A stretch of 64,000 bases of DNA from the NCBI GenBank assembly GCA_018613055.1, contig JAGGQZ010000007.1, forward strand, positions 71,377-135,376. Direction: 5' to 3'. This DNA comes from Chryseobacterium sp. ISL-80 (GTDB lineage Bacteria; Bacillota; Bacilli; Bacillales; Cytobacillaceae). This document shows positions 45,949 through 56,203 of this stretch, piece by piece. The notes beneath the pieces are model-generated. The model saw only the letters and a program-made list of their open reading frames with translations. It was not told where the DNA came from and made no database searches. Each line of letters starts with the position of its first letter. Positions within the stretch are counted from its first letter, which is position 1. A program made the translations under genes and the position numbers.

Positions 45949-47832
45949 CTACTTGATCCGTGCAATACGGCCCTGTTCAAGATACACGAGCAGAATGGAA
46001 ATATCTGCAGGGTTTACACCTGAGATTCTCGATGCCTGCGCCAAAGTCAGCGGCTGGACCTCTTTCAGTTTTTGGCGTGCTTCTGTCGCCAGTCCTGAAA
46101 TTGCATCATAGTCGATATTTTCAGGGATTTTCTTATCTTCCATCTTCTTCAGCCTCTCAACCTGCTGAAGCGATTTTTCGATATATCCCTCATATTTAAT
46201 TTGGATTTCTGTTTGTTCTTCTATTTCAAAATCGAGCTCTCCATCAGCAGGCACGAGCTGCTTGATATGCTCATATGAAACTTCCGGACGCTTCAGAAGG
46301 TCTGATGCGCGGATTCCATCCTTCAACTCACTGCCGCCAAGCGATCGAATCAATTCCTGGACCTCGGCTGAAGGTTTGATGATGATGGACTGAAGTCGTT
46401 TTTTCTCCGCTTCGATTGCCTCTTTTTTCGCCAGGAACTTCTGGTATCGTTCTTCGGTGATCAGGCCGATCTCGTAACCTTTTTCGGTTAAGCGAAGATC
46501 TGCATTATCGTGGCGCAGAAGCAAGCGGTATTCCGCTCTCGATGTCAGCAGACGGTAGGGTTCGTTCGTTCCTTTTGTCACAAGATCATCAATCAACACG
46601 CCAATATAGGCATCGGCGCGGCTGAGGATGACTTCTTCCTTGTCCAGAGCCTTTCTGCCGGCATTGATCCCGGCCATGATTCCCTGTCCGGCAGCCTCTT
46701 CATACCCTGAAGTACCATTGATTTGGCCTGCAGTATAAAGATTCTTGATCAATTTTGTTTCCAATGTCGGCCATAGCTGCGTCGGCACGACAGCATCATA
46801 CTCAATTGCATAGCCGGCACGCATCATCTCGACTTTTTCAAGGCCTGGAATGGTCTGAAGGATCTTATGCTGGACTTCTTCCGGCAAGCTGGTTGATAGT
46901 CCCTGCACATACACTTCCTGAGTGTTCCTTCCTTCCGGCTCAAGGAAAATTTGGTGGCGCGGCTTGTCATTGAAGCGGACGACCTTATCCTCGATGGACG
47001 GGCAATAGCGCGGTCCAGTACCCTTGATCATTCCGGAATACATCGGTGAACGATGAAGATTATCATCAATCAACTGGTGTGTGCGCTCATTCGTATATGT
47101 CAGCCAGCAAGGTAGCTGGTCCGTAATGTATTTCGTCGTTTCATAGGAAAAAGCACGGTGGACATCATCACCAGGCTGTATTTCTGTTTTAGAATAATCA
47201 ATTGTATCGCTGTGAACCCGCGGCGGCGTACCAGTTTTAAAACGTACCAGGTCAAAACCAAGTTCCTCGAGATGCTCTGAAAGCTTGATCGATGGCTGCT
47301 GGTTGTTCGGGCCGCTTGAATATTTCAATTCACCAAGGATGATTTCCCCGCGCATATACGTACCAGTCGTGATGACGACTGTTTTCGCACGGTAAATGGC
47401 CCCAGTCTTCGTAATGACCCCTTTACATTCACCGTCTTCCACAATCAGGCGCTCCACCATGCCCTGTATCAATGTGAGGTTCTTTTGATTTTCAAGCGTC
47501 TTCTTCATTTCATTCTGATAATCAAATTTATCGGCCTGGGCCCGCAGCGCACGTACGGCAGGTCCCTTACCGGTATTCAACATCCTCATCTGGATGTAGG
47601 TTTTATCAATATTGCGGCCCATTTCGCCGCCAAGAGCGTCAATTTCGCGCACAACGATTCCCTTTGCAGGTCCGCCGATTGACGGATTGCACGGCATGAA
47701 CGCAATCATATCAAGGTTGATGGTAATCATCGCTGTTTTCGCACCCATCCGTGCCGGCGCAAGTGCTGCCTCAACACCTGCATGGCCGGCACCCACTACA
47801 ACCACATCAAAATTCCCGGCTTCATAACCCAT
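45949..47832 (-). CDS. mnmG: tRNA uridine-5-carboxymethylaminomethyl modification enzyme MnmG (GidA)
   Basis: A 627-residue FAD protein: [20 protein letters not shown] at the N-terminus, [15 protein letters not shown] and the C-terminal helical domain ([33 protein letters not shown]). With MnmE it modifies wobble uridine 34 in tRNAs such as Lys, Glu, Leu and Arg. The ATG at 47832 follows GGAGG. The mnmE–mnmG gap carries a palindromic repeat. Confidence 0.97.
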   Translation of the reverse strand: MGYEAGNFDVVVVGAGHAGVEAALAPARMGAKTAMITINLDMIAFMPCNPSIGGPAKGIVVREIDALGGEMGRNIDKTYIQMRMLNTGKGPAVRALRAQADKFDYQNEMKKTLENQKNLTLIQGMVERLIVEDGECKGVITKTGAIYRAKTVVITTGTYMRGEIILGELKYSSGPNNQQPSIKLSEHLEELGFDLVRFKTGTPPRVHSDTIDYSKTEIQPGDDVHRAFSYETTKYITDQLPCWLTYTNERTHQLIDDNLHRSPMYSGMIKGTGPRYCPSIEDKVVRFNDKPRHQIFLEPEGRNTQEVYVQGLSTSLPEEVQHKILQTIPGLEKVEMMRAGYAIEYDAVVPTQLWPTLETKLIKNLYTAGQINGTSGYEEAAGQGIMAGINAGRKALDKEEVILSRADAYIGVLIDDLVTKGTNEPYRLLTSRAEYRLLLRHDNADLRLTEKGYEIGLITEERYQKFLAKKEAIEAEKKRLQSIIIKPSAEVQELIRSLGGSELKDGIRASDLLKRPEVSYEHIKQLVPADGELDFEIEEQTEIQIKYEGYIEKSLQQVERLKKMEDKKIPENIDYDAISGLATEARQKLKEVQPLTLAQASRISGVNPADISILLVYLEQGRIARIK

Positions 47833-47975
47833 CCTGCTGCCTCCTTTTATGCTGCTTTAAAGCTATCCACTGTAAAAATCCATAGTATTATTGTTCTATG
47901 ATCAATTTTCTGTTTTCGAGAAACGTATTATATAGAATATTTTCACAAAATAATTTCTTTATTTGCAATTGTATA

Positions 47976-48157
47976 GCTCTGTTAAACAAGGCTGTTGATT
48001 TTCGTTCCAGGCGCTTCGCTTTCCGCGGGGCTGGCGCTGAGCCTCCTCGTCGCTTTGCTCCTGCGGGGTCTCACCTGACCAGCTGCGCCCGCAGGAGTCT
48101 ACGCGCCTTCCACTACAATCAACAGGGCAAATATAAACATTCAGCTTTAACAGAGCC
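47976..48157. repeat. MITE-like palindromic repeat, full copy
   Basis: Outer arms GCTCTGTTAAA and TTTAACAGAGC and inner arms CTGTTGATT and AATCAACAG enclose a GC-rich core (CCAGGCGCTTCGCTTTCCGC, then CCTGCGGGGTCTCACC). A 35-nt part recurs, inverted, at 55838–55874. Core sequences of this kind are common in Bacillus intergenic DNA. It fills the mnmE–mnmG gap. Confidence 0.7.
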
Positions 48158-48166
48158 TTTTGAAAA

Positions 48167-49552
48167 TTACTTTCCTAGACAGAACTGGGAAAATAACTGG
48201 TCAATCAAGCTTTCATGAACACTTTCACCAATGATTTCGCCGAGAAGCTCCCATGCACGCGTCAAGTCAATCTGGACGATATCGATTGGCGTCCCCATTT
48301 CAACGCCGCTAATCGCTTCTTCAATCGAATGGGCAGCTTGGTTAAGCAAGGCGATATGGCGGCTGTTGGATACATAAGTGAGATCACCTGACTCAATTGC
48401 TCCTGAGAAAAACAGACTTGAAATCGCTTCTTCAAGCTGGTCCACACCCTGGTCTTCCAGCAGCGAGGTCGTCACGAGCGAATATGGCTTCGCAAGCTCC
48501 CTCACTTCGTCCATATTGATTTTCTGCGGGAGGTCGGTTTTGTTGACGATGACGATGACATCCATGCCTTCCACCGCTTTGAAGATGTTCCGATCCTCTT
48601 CCGAAAGCTCATCCGAATAGTTCAGAACAAGCAAAATCAAATCCGCTTCTTTCAGAACCTGGCGGGAACGCTCTACACCGATTCGTTCTACGATATCCTC
48701 TGTCTCACGAATCCCTGCTGTATCAAGAAGTCTTAATGGAACGCCGCGGACATTGACATACTCTTCGATGACATCACGGGTCGTGCCTGGAATATCCGTA
48801 ACAATCGCTTTATTTTCATGGACAAGGCTATTCAATAATGAGGATTTCCCTACATTCGGCCGGCCTACAATGACAGTAGAAAGCCCCTCCCTGAGGATCT
48901 TCCCCTGCTGCGAGGTTTGCAAAAGCTTTTCCAGCTCAGCTTTTACATAGTTCGCTTTTTCCAAAAGCATATGATGCGTCATTTCCTCAACATCATCATA
49001 CTCCGGATAGTCGATATTCACTTCGACATGCGCCAGAATTTCGAGAATTTCCTGGCGCAGCTTCTGAATCAGTCTTGAAAGGCGCCCTTCCATCTGGCCA
49101 AGTGCCATATTCATTGCCCGGTCCGTCTTCGCCCTGATTAAATCGATGACAGCCTCTGCCTGGGAAAGATCGATCCGTCCATTTAAAAAAGCCCGTTTTG
49201 TAAATTCTCCTGGCTCCGCCAGTCTCGCCCCCTGATTCAGGACAAGCTGGAGCACACGGTTTACAGAAACAAGACCCCCATGGCAGTTGATTTCGACTAC
49301 ATCTTCTTTCGTGAACGTTTTCGGACCTCTCATGACGGAGACCATCACTTCTTCAGCGACTTGTCCAGTTTTTGGTTCAATCAGATGGCCATAATGAATC
49401 GTATGCGAAGCCGCCTCGCTAAGCCTCTTGCTTCCAACCCCTCTGAACAGAGTGTCAGCAATCCCGAAAGCCTGATCCCCGCTTAAACGCACAATCGCAA
49501 TCGCACCTTCACCCATCGGCGTAGAGATCGCCGCAATCGTATCAAATTCCAC
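48167..49552 (-). CDS. mnmE: tRNA modification GTPase MnmE (TrmE)
   Basis: The GTG at 49552 gives the usual [25 protein letters not shown] start (461 residues); another GTG three codons upstream (49561) is possible. N-terminal folate-binding domain, helical domain with embedded GTPase (G1 [14 protein letters not shown]3 DTAGIRET, G4 NKTD) and the C-terminal CLGK with the conserved cysteine. Works with MnmG. First of the mnmE–mnmG–rsmG set. Confidence 0.97.
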   Translation of the reverse strand: MEFDTIAAISTPMGEGAIAIVRLSGDQAFGIADTLFRGVGSKRLSEAASHTIHYGHLIEPKTGQVAEEVMVSVMRGPKTFTKEDVVEINCHGGLVSVNRVLQLVLNQGARLAEPGEFTKRAFLNGRIDLSQAEAVIDLIRAKTDRAMNMALGQMEGRLSRLIQKLRQEILEILAHVEVNIDYPEYDDVEEMTHHMLLEKANYVKAELEKLLQTSQQGKILREGLSTVIVGRPNVGKSSLLNSLVHENKAIVTDIPGTTRDVIEEYVNVRGVPLRLLDTAGIRETEDIVERIGVERSRQVLKEADLILLVLNYSDELSEEDRNIFKAVEGMDVIVIVNKTDLPQKINMDEVRELAKPYSLVTTSLLEDQGVDQLEEAISSLFFSGAIESGDLTYVSNSRHIALLNQAAHSIEEAISGVEMGTPIDIVQIDLTRAWELLGEIIGESVHESLIDQLFSQFCLGK

Positions 49553-49835
49553 ATGCTTCACCCCACTTTTTTAAAAAGTATATATATAAAATGATTGAAG
49601 TTTGTTTTCTACAAATTACTAGAATACCACATCGGTTTAGCGAAAAAAAGAAAGGAATCTTCTCTGTCGCCAAATTATCCACAATGAATAAAATAAACTC
49701 TTTTAATTTTAACTTATCCACATGTGAATAACAATAAAACCAAACGAGGAAATTTTGCATTGTGGAAAAACTCGCGAGAATTTTAAGAGGTTTCCCTGCC
49801 ATTCGAAAAACTGGTAAAAAGCATGGAAAATTTCC
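49553..49835. other. Upstream region of mnmE
   Basis: AT-rich stretch; the mnmE promoter should be here. No gene is supported. Confidence 0.4.
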
Positions 49836-49838
49836 AAG

Positions 49839-49952
49839 TCGCCAATAAAAACTGATTTTCGCCAAAAAACAGCTCAAAATCGCCATTAAAATTATTTTTT
49901 CGCCAATAAAACGGTGAAAATCGACAATAAATACATTTTTTCGCCAATAACC
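49839..49952. repeat. 20/21-bp phased repeat, six units
   Basis: CGCCA (CGACA once) starts at 49840, 49860, 49881, 49901, 49922 and 49942: spacing alternates 20, 21, 20, 21, 20. Most units read TTTTCGCCAATAAAA. Lies between the jag terminator and mnmE. Confidence 0.8.
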
Positions 49953-50031
49953 AGATTTGGCAGATCATAATCTTGATCAAAACTTGCTTATTTACGCTGC
50001 CAGCGTTCATTTTTCATAAAAAAACAACAAA

Positions 50032-50060
50032 AAACCCGAACCTGGACCAGGTTCGGGTTG
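50032..50060 (-). terminator. rpmH–rnpA–spoIIIJ–jag terminator
   Basis: AACCCGAACCTGG/CCAGGTTCGGGTT, a 13-bp perfect stem, then TTTTTT on the minus strand. Confidence 0.9.
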
Positions 50061-50067
50061 CATTTCT

Positions 50068-50688
50068 TTATTTAGACGGTGCGATAACAATATGCCTGTG
50101 CGGCTCGGTGCCATCAGAGAAAGTTTTGATTTTCTTATTTGACATCAATGCAGTATGAATCACTTTGCGTTCATACGAAGGCATCGGTTCAAGCGCGACG
50201 TTTTGTCCGGTTCTTACTGCTTTTTGTGCCAGGCGTTCAGCCAGCTGGACGAGTGTATCGTTCCTGCGCTGGCGGTAATCCTCCGCATCAAGTACAACAG
50301 TGGCGTACTGTTCAGAATATCGGTTCACCACAAGCTGCGTTAAAAACTGCAGCGAATTCAGTGTTTGGCCTCTTTTTCCGATCAGCAAAGCGATTTTTTC
50401 ACCCGACATCGTCAATAGGACTGTTTTTCCTTCTTTTTTCACATCCACATCGATGGATGCGCCCATTTTTTCGCCAACCGATTTCAAATAATTCACGGCT
50501 TCTTCAACAGCATCGATTTTGACTGTCACTTTGACGACAGCCGGGCGTGTGCCGAAAAGTCCGAAAATCCCCTTTTTGCCTTCATCAATTACATCAATCT
50601 CTGTGCGGTCTTTGGTTGTCTTTAATTGAGCTAAAGCGGATTCTACTGCTTCGTCGACATTTTGTCCTGTAGCAGTTACCTGTTTCAC
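50068..50688 (-). CDS. khpB: RNA-binding protein KhpB (Jag/SpoIIIJ-associated)
   Basis: A 206-residue protein with the Jag N-domain ([19 protein letters not shown] ... [12 protein letters not shown]), a KH domain ([17 protein letters not shown]) and a C-terminal R3H domain ([16 protein letters not shown]). It forms an RNA-binding complex with KhpA in related Firmicutes. Starts at a GTG overlapping the spoIIIJ TGA (GTGA). Confidence 0.95.
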   Translation of the reverse strand: MKQVTATGQNVDEAVESALAQLKTTKDRTEIDVIDEGKKGIFGLFGTRPAVVKVTVKIDAVEEAVNYLKSVGEKMGASIDVDVKKEGKTVLLTMSGEKIALLIGKRGQTLNSLQFLTQLVVNRYSEQYATVVLDAEDYRQRRNDTLVQLAERLAQKAVRTGQNVALEPMPSYERKVIHTALMSNKKIKTFSDGTEPHRHIVIAPSK

Positions 50689-51461
50689 TTTTTTGCTCCT
50701 CCCGCATTGCCGGCAGCCTTTGCTTTTTTAAGATCCGGCCCTTTAATAAAGTACGTCTGACCAATCATAAATAAGTTACCTACTACCCAGTACAATGAAA
50801 GAGCTGCTGGGAAGTTGATTGCGAATACAACGATCATGATTGGCATCAGCCAAAGCATCATCGCCATTTGCGGATTGCCTTCCTGGCCAGCCATCATCAT
50901 TTTTTGCTGAATGAAAGTAGTGATACCTGCAACAACTGGCAGAATATAATACGGATCCGGTGCACCGAGATCGAACCATAGGAAATTATGTTCAGCAATC
51001 TCCCTGGTTCTTGAAATCGCGTGGTAAAAACCAATCAAGATTGGCATCTGGACAATCAGCGGGAAACAGCCTGCAAGCGGATTGACACCATGCTGCTGGA
51101 AAAGTGCCATTGTTTCTTGCTGAAGCTTTTGCTGTGTCTTCTGGTCCTTCGAGCTGTATTTTTCCTTCAGCTTCTGCATTTCAGGCTGCAATGCCTGCAT
51201 CGCTTTCGAGCTTTTCGTTTGCTTGATCATAAGCGGCAGAATCGCAAAACGGATCAGCAAAGTAACAGCAATAATCGATAATCCGAAGTTTCCACCAAGC
51301 CATTCGGCCATCTTGATGATTAACAGGGATAATGGATAGACAATGTATTCGTTCCAGAAACCCTTACTCTCTGGAGTAATCGGCTGGTTATACTCTGTAC
51401 AGCCTGTCAGCAATGACACCACTAACACCAAGCCCAATATCAATAATATTCTTTTTTTCAA
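50685..51461 (-). CDS. yidC: Membrane protein insertase YidC (SpoIIIJ)
   Basis: A 258-residue lipoprotein: signal peptide with lipobox LLTGC, then five membrane helices and the YidC core ([70 protein letters not shown]). The hydrophilic-groove Arg is in LLIRFAILP. Inserts membrane proteins; SpoIIIJ type is needed for sigma-G activation. Starts at a TTG (51461) after TAGGAGG. Confidence 0.96.
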   Translation of the reverse strand: MKKRILLILGLVLVVSLLTGCTEYNQPITPESKGFWNEYIVYPLSLLIIKMAEWLGGNFGLSIIAVTLLIRFAILPLMIKQTKSSKAMQALQPEMQKLKEKYSSKDQKTQQKLQQETMALFQQHGVNPLAGCFPLIVQMPILIGFYHAISRTREIAEHNFLWFDLGAPDPYYILPVVAGITTFIQQKMMMAGQEGNPQMAMMLWLMPIMIVVFAINFPAALSLYWVVGNLFMIGQTYFIKGPDLKKAKAAGNAGGAKK

Positions 51462-51623
51462 GCTTCATTTCCTCCTAACTTCCCGATACGTTCATTTATT
51501 TTCAAAAGTTTGTCCCAAATTTTATGTACATTTCACCCTGGCTGCATAATGCAATCAAAAGTATTTTAACATCTTTTATAGGGAAGCGCTTTTAAAAAAT
51601 GCAATTCGGCAAATATTTTTGCC

Positions 51624-51986
51624 TCAATCATTATCTCCAGGTTTCGGCTTCTTCAAAACCTTTCCCACCTTTAAAACATGCTCAAGGCTTTTCTTGACCT
51701 CATGCATGTCCATTTCGGCAGTCGGCTTCCGGGCAATGATGATATAATCGTTGCCGTTATGGACCCGGTCCTGAAATTCATGGAAGGATTGCCGGATATA
51801 ACGTTTGATCTGGTTGCGCATGACGGCATTGCCGATTTTTTTGCTGACAGACAGGCCGATTCGGAAATTTTCCTGCTCCGGCTTTTTCAAAATATAGACG
51901 ACAAATTGCCGGTTAGCAACAGATCTTCCCTTTTTAAATGCCTCTTGGAATTCTTTATTTTTTTTTACTCTGTAATCTTTTTTCAT
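51624..51986 (-). CDS. rnpA: Ribonuclease P protein component
   Basis: The ATG at 51986 with GAAGGTG gives 120 residues, [20 protein letters not shown], with the RnpA signature [17 protein letters not shown]. Protein subunit of RNase P, which trims tRNA 5' ends. The frame reaches an upstream ATG at 52001 that lacks a ribosome site. Confidence 0.97.
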   Translation of the reverse strand: MKKDYRVKKNKEFQEAFKKGRSVANRQFVVYILKKPEQENFRIGLSVSKKIGNAVMRNQIKRYIRQSFHEFQDRVHNGNDYIIIARKPTAEMDMHEVKKSLEHVLKVGKVLKKPKPGDND

Positions 51987-52142
51987 ATATAACACCTTCA
52001 ATTCTCTATGGATCCATAATTTTCATTCCGGGACCTAATCATCATGGCTGCCAGAGGGATTTTTTTTTCAGTATGACCAAAAATAAATCCCCAACAGCCA
52101 CTTTGCCAGTATACCCGGCTCCCAAAATAGTATTGCCCAAAG

Positions 52143-52171
52143 AGAAAAAAGACCACTGACATTTCAGTGGC
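52143..52171 (-). terminator. Terminator/attenuator between rpmH and rnpA
   Basis: CCACTGA/TCAGTGG stem, then TTTTTTC on the minus strand, directly after rpmH. Partial read-through would set the rpmH:rnpA ratio. Confidence 0.75.
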
Positions 52172-52306
52172 CTAAGCTGATAATACTTTTCTTCCTTTTT
52201 GACGACGGCGAGCAAGAACCTTACGGCCATTTGCACTGCTCATGCGAGCACGGAATCCGTGAACTTTGCTGTGTTTACGCTTATTTGGTTGATAAGTGCG
52301 TTTCAT
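52172..52306 (-). CDS. rpmH: 50S ribosomal protein L34
   Basis: A 44-residue protein, [18 protein letters not shown]... ending [12 protein letters not shown], which is L34 in full. Start ATG at 52306 follows GGGAGGTG. It borders oriC, as in nearly all Bacilli. Confidence 0.98.
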   Translation of the reverse strand: MKRTYQPNKRKHSKVHGFRARMSSANGRKVLARRRQKGRKVLSA

Positions 52307-52619
52307 ATATGTTACACCTCCCTGAGGAATAGCTGTTACAGACAGTCTTTGTAATTATAAAGAGGGGCAGCATAAATTGTCAAGTGCTTATTAGGAAAAG
52401 AACCTTATTACCATATAGTTAAAATTTGAATTCCCCGTCAGCTTCTTTTGAGATCACCGATGAATTTTTCCCTGGCTCACAGTTTAAAAAAAATATCGTT
52501 TTTTGAAACAGCTGCCTTTCATCCCCGAATTTAATTTTTAGTGGTAAAAGAATATTTTTTCCCTCAAAAGAAAATCTTATTTTATATGTTTTATTTTATA
52601 AAATTTCCATGTTTCCGAA

Positions 52620-52890
52620 GCCCTGTGGACAAAAATCGACACCTTTTTTATTATCCACAACCCTTTTTGACAGCTTTTACACAAGTCAGTTGGCTGTGGA
52701 CAATTATTCTCCACAGATAGGGTGTATTGTGGATAATGTATGAAAAAGCGTTGCACCATGCTAGATTATCTGATATTATATTTGTGTTTTCACTCTTAAT
52801 AATTCGATGACAGAAATATAATTATCCACAAAATGTGGATAAGCTGTGGATAGGTTATTCAGGGCTGTTGTAAAAGTTTGTCCACAGAAA
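52620..52890. other. oriC: oriC, left DnaA-box region (incA/B type)
   Basis: Perfect boxes: TTATCCACA at 52651–52659 and 52822–52830; the reverse TGTGGATAA at 52728–52736 and 52834–52842. Variants: TGTGGACAA 52624–52632 and 52695–52703, TTCTCCACA 52707–52715, TGTGGATAG 52845–52853, TTGTCCACA 52878–52886. Located between rpmH and dnaA. The dnaA promoter must be in 52900–53090 but no clear −35/−10 pair was picked. Confidence 0.93.
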
Positions 52891-53112
52891 GTGGATATTG
52901 TCGAAAAGCTTCTTTTCTTCCTTATTATATATTTTTCCACATTAATAGTTTCGTATATTTATTAATCAAGGGTTGTACAACGTGTATAACCTTTCGTTTT
53001 ATGCTTTTCGAACAGACCTGATACAGATTGGCTAAACGGCTAAATGTGAAAATCACACTGCACATGCAGCCAGACATAGAGATAAAACTGACGAGAAAAG
53101 GAGGGAAAATTG

Positions 53113-54459
53113 TTGGAGAATATTGCAGATCTCTGGAATAATGCTCTCGCTAAAATCGAGAAAAAGATCAGCAAGCCAAGTTTTGATACATGGCTAAAAT
53201 CAACCAAAGCACATTCGCTCCAGGGTGATGTCCTTACGATCACAGCACCTAATGAGTTTGCCCGCGATTGGCTGGAAGAGCGCTATTCCCAGCTTATCAG
53301 CGGCATTTTGTATGAAATTACTGGTGAAGAGCTTGCTGTTAAATTCATCATTCCCCAAAACCAGAATCAAGAAGATCTTGATATTCCTTTGCCGCCCAGA
53401 AGGGTCAAGAAGGAAGAAGACACGCCGGATCTGCCAGTCAGCATGCTGAACCCAAAGTATACATTCGACACTTTTGTCATTGGTTCAGGCAACCGTTTCG
53501 CCCACGCGGCGTCGCTAGCAGTAGCTGAAGCGCCGGCAAAAGCCTATAACCCTTTATTCATCTATGGGGGCGTAGGTCTTGGTAAAACCCACTTGATGCA
53601 TGCAATCGGGCACTACGTCCAGGATCATAATCCGAATGCGAAAGTGGTTTATTTGTCATCTGAAAAATTCACGAATGAATTCATCAATTCAATCAGGGAC
53701 AACAAAGCAGGCGATTTCCGCGATAAATATCGCAATGTCGATGTCCTGCTTATTGATGATATTCAGTTCCTGGCTGGCAAAGAACAAACGCAAGAGGAAT
53801 TTTTCCATACATTCAATACCTTGCATGAGGAAAGCAAGCAGATTGTCATCTCCAGTGACCGTCCGCCAAAAGAAATTCCGACTCTGGAGGACAGGCTGAG
53901 GTCCCGTTTCGAATGGGGCTTGATCACCGATATCACGCCGCCGGACTTGGAGACAAGAATTGCGATCCTGCGCAAAAAAGCAAAGGCAGAGGGATTGGAT
54001 ATCCCGAATGAAGTTATGCTTTATATTGCCAACCAGATTGACTCCAACATCCGTGAACTTGAAGGAGCCTTAATCCGGGTTGTCGCTTATTCTTCTCTCA
54101 TCAATAAGGATATCAATGCCGACCTGGCAGCTGAGGCCTTGAAGGACATCATTCCTAGCTCGAAGCCAAAAGTCATTACGATCCTTGATATACAAAGGGT
54201 TGTAGGACAGCATTTCAATGTAAAGCTCGAGGATTTCAAAGCAAAGAAACGGACAAAATCCGTCGCTTATCCTAGGCAAATCGCCATGTACTTATCAAGG
54301 GAACTGACAGATTTTTCGCTTCCAAAGATCGGGGAAGAATTCGGAGGACGTGACCATACAACGGTCATTCATGCACATGAGAAAATTTCCAAGATGGTTT
54401 CCACTGATACAAATCTGCAAAGGCAGCTAAAAGATATAAATGAACAATTAAGGGTTTAG
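53113..54459 (+). CDS. dnaA: Chromosomal replication initiator DnaA
   Basis: The TTG at 53113 after AGGAGGG gives 448 residues beginning [24 protein letters not shown]. Domain I (1–85), a linker, the AAA+ domain III with Walker [16 protein letters not shown] and Walker [10 protein letters not shown], and DNA-binding domain IV with [15 protein letters not shown]. An adjacent TTG at 53110 is the alternative. Flanked on both sides by DnaA boxes. Confidence 0.98.
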   Translation: MENIADLWNNALAKIEKKISKPSFDTWLKSTKAHSLQGDVLTITAPNEFARDWLEERYSQLISGILYEITGEELAVKFIIPQNQNQEDLDIPLPPRRVKKEEDTPDLPVSMLNPKYTFDTFVIGSGNRFAHAASLAVAEAPAKAYNPLFIYGGVGLGKTHLMHAIGHYVQDHNPNAKVVYLSSEKFTNEFINSIRDNKAGDFRDKYRNVDVLLIDDIQFLAGKEQTQEEFFHTFNTLHEESKQIVISSDRPPKEIPTLEDRLRSRFEWGLITDITPPDLETRIAILRKKAKAEGLDIPNEVMLYIANQIDSNIRELEGALIRVVAYSSLINKDINADLAAEALKDIIPSSKPKVITILDIQRVVGQHFNVKLEDFKAKKRTKSVAYPRQIAMYLSRELTDFSLPKIGEEFGGRDHTTVIHAHEKISKMVSTDTNLQRQLKDINEQLRV

Positions 54460-54495
54460 GATAATGTGAATAACTCGTCATTGGTTGCGCACAGT

Positions 54496-54605
54496 CTGTC
54501 CACATGTGGATAGGCTGTCTTTCCTTTGATCAAGTCACTTATCCACAAATCCACAGGCCCTACTAGTACTACTATTACTTTTTTAAAACATATTAATATA
54601 TGCTT
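54496..54605 (+). other. oriC: oriC, unwinding region with DnaA-trios (incC type)
   Basis: DnaA boxes CTGTCCACA 54496–54504, TGTGGATAG 54505–54513, TTATCCACA 54539–54547 and AAATCCACA 54547–54555. A GGCCC spacer follows, then TAC-TAG-TAC-TAC-TAT-TAC (54561–54578), the DnaA-trio layout of the Bacillus basal unwinding system, then an AT-rich tract. Confidence 0.92.
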
Positions 54606-54640
54606 TTAGGAAAAAAATATTCCAAAACGGAGGCTAAAAA

Positions 54641-55777
54641 ATGAGATTTATTATCCAGCGCGATTTTCTGCTGCAAAGCGTCCAGGACGTCATGAAGGCA
54701 GTAACAAGCAGAACAACAATTCCAATTTTGACTGGTATCAAGATTGTCGCCAATGAAGAGGGAGTAACTCTTACAGGCAGCGATTCTGATATTTCCATTG
54801 AATCTTTCATTCCTAAAGAAGAAGCAGGGGATGAAATCGTTGAAATCAAACAGCCTGGATCAATTGTTCTGCAGGCGCGTTTCTTTAGTGAAATCGTTAA
54901 AAAGCTTCCTACAGACACAGTAGAAATCGAAGTCCATAATAATCTGCAGACGATCATCCGTTCCGGTAAATCTGAATTCAATCTTAACGGCCTTGATGCA
55001 GAAGAGTATCCACACCTTCCGCAAATTTCGGAAGAGCATGTATTCAAGATTCCGACAGATTTATTAAAAGGCCTGATCCGCCAGACTGTCTTTTCAGTGT
55101 CCACCTCAGAAACACGCCCAATCTTGACAGGTGTCAACTGGAAGGTCGAAAACAATGAACTGATCTGTATTGCAACAGATAGCCACAGACTGGCATTGCG
55201 AAAGGCCAGGCTCGAAGCTGACAATACTGAGAGCTACAATGTTGTCATCCCAGGAAAAAGCTTGACTGAGTTGAGTAAAATCCTTGATGACAGCTCTGAT
55301 TCAGTCGATATCGTCATTACGGAAAACCAGGTTTTATTCAAAGCTAAGCATCTGCTATTCTTCTCAAGATTGCTTGAAGGAAACTATCCTGACACAGGAA
55401 GACTGATTCCGACTGAAAGCAAAACAGACGTTGTCGTGAATACAAAAGAATTCCTGCATGCCATTGATCGTGCGTCGTTACTTGCAAGAGAAGGACGAAA
55501 CAATGTCGTTAAGTTTTCCACAATCGAAGGCGGAGCAATCGAAGTTTCTTCCAATACACCGGAAATCGGTACTGTTGTCGAAGAAATCCAGAGCCAGTCT
55601 ATCGATGGTGAAGAACTAAAAATCTCTTTCAGTGCTAAATATATGATGGACGCGCTAAAAGCATTAGAGGGAACAGAAATTCAGATCAGCTTCACTGGCG
55701 CGATGAGACCATTCGTCATCCGTCCGCTTCATGATGATTCCATCCTGCAGCTGATCCTGCCGGTAAGAACTTACTAA
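54641..55777 (+). CDS. dnaN: DNA polymerase III beta sliding clamp
   Basis: A 378-residue clamp of three similar domains (MRFIIQRDFLLQSVQDV; ATDSHRLALRKA; MRPFVIRPLHDDSILQLILPVRTY). Ring dimer that tethers polymerases and initiation regulators. ATG at 54641 follows GGAGG. Terminator follows, so dnaA–dnaN ends here. Confidence 0.98.
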   Translation: MRFIIQRDFLLQSVQDVMKAVTSRTTIPILTGIKIVANEEGVTLTGSDSDISIESFIPKEEAGDEIVEIKQPGSIVLQARFFSEIVKKLPTDTVEIEVHNNLQTIIRSGKSEFNLNGLDAEEYPHLPQISEEHVFKIPTDLLKGLIRQTVFSVSTSETRPILTGVNWKVENNELICIATDSHRLALRKARLEADNTESYNVVIPGKSLTELSKILDDSSDSVDIVITENQVLFKAKHLLFFSRLLEGNYPDTGRLIPTESKTDVVVNTKEFLHAIDRASLLAREGRNNVVKFSTIEGGAIEVSSNTPEIGTVVEEIQSQSIDGEELKISFSAKYMMDALKALEGTEIQISFTGAMRPFVIRPLHDDSILQLILPVRTY

Positions 55778-55786
55778 TTCCATAAC

Positions 55787-55817
55787 GCCACCAGTTTTAT
55801 TGCTGGTGGCTTTTTTT
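55787..55817 (+). terminator. dnaN terminator
   Basis: GCCACCAG/CTGGTGGC stem, then seven T residues. Confidence 0.9.
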
Positions 55818-55837
55818 ATATGTGAAAAGTAGACCCT

Positions 55838-55874
55838 GCGGAAAGCGAAGCGCCTGGAACGGAGATCAACAGGC
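55838..55874. repeat. Truncated, inverted copy of the 47976 repeat
   Basis: The reverse complement reads CTGTTGATCTCCGTTCCAGG followed by CGCTTCGCTTTCCGC, matching 47991–48026 nearly throughout. Confidence 0.7.
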
Positions 55875-55969
55875 CCGGACCGAAGGCAAAAAATAAGAAA
55901 ATTTGTTTCTATGGAAAATATTTAGTAAAATAAAGTATTAAGTCCTTTTGGAAGAAAAGGGTGAGAATC

Positions 55970-56185
55970 GTGAATGAGGAAATAAAAATCGATACGGAAT
56001 ACATTACGCTTGGCCAGTTCCTTAAATTAGCCGATGTGATTCAATCCGGCGGAATGGCAAAGTGGTTTTTAAGTGAACACGATGTTTTTATCAATGGTGA
56101 ACAAGATCAGCGAAGAGGAAGAAAGCTTCGTTCCGGAGACCAGGTTTCAATACCTGGATTTGGCGAGTTCGTCATAATGCAATAA
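55970..56185 (+). CDS. rlbA: S4-domain protein RlbA (YaaA)
   Basis: The GTG at 55970 after AAGGGTGAG gives 71 residues: ITLGQFLKLADVIQSGGMAKWFL ... GRKLRSGDQV, a small S4 RNA-binding protein. In Bacillus the gene always precedes recF; a role in ribosome biogenesis is reported. An upstream in-frame GTG (55961) is less likely. Confidence 0.92.
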   Translation: MNEEIKIDTEYITLGQFLKLADVIQSGGMAKWFLSEHDVFINGEQDQRRGRKLRSGDQVSIPGFGEFVIMQ

Positions 56186-56203
56186 TCAGAGGATGAACTG
56201 TTC

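Noticed and set aside
49542..49886. Minus-strand reading frame of 114 codons upstream of mnmE
   Set aside because: Overlaps the mnmE start, lacks a ribosome site and reads AT-rich intergenic DNA.
49783..50010. Minus-strand reading frame of 75 codons
   Set aside because: It only reads through the 20/21-bp array, with no ribosome site and low-complexity composition.
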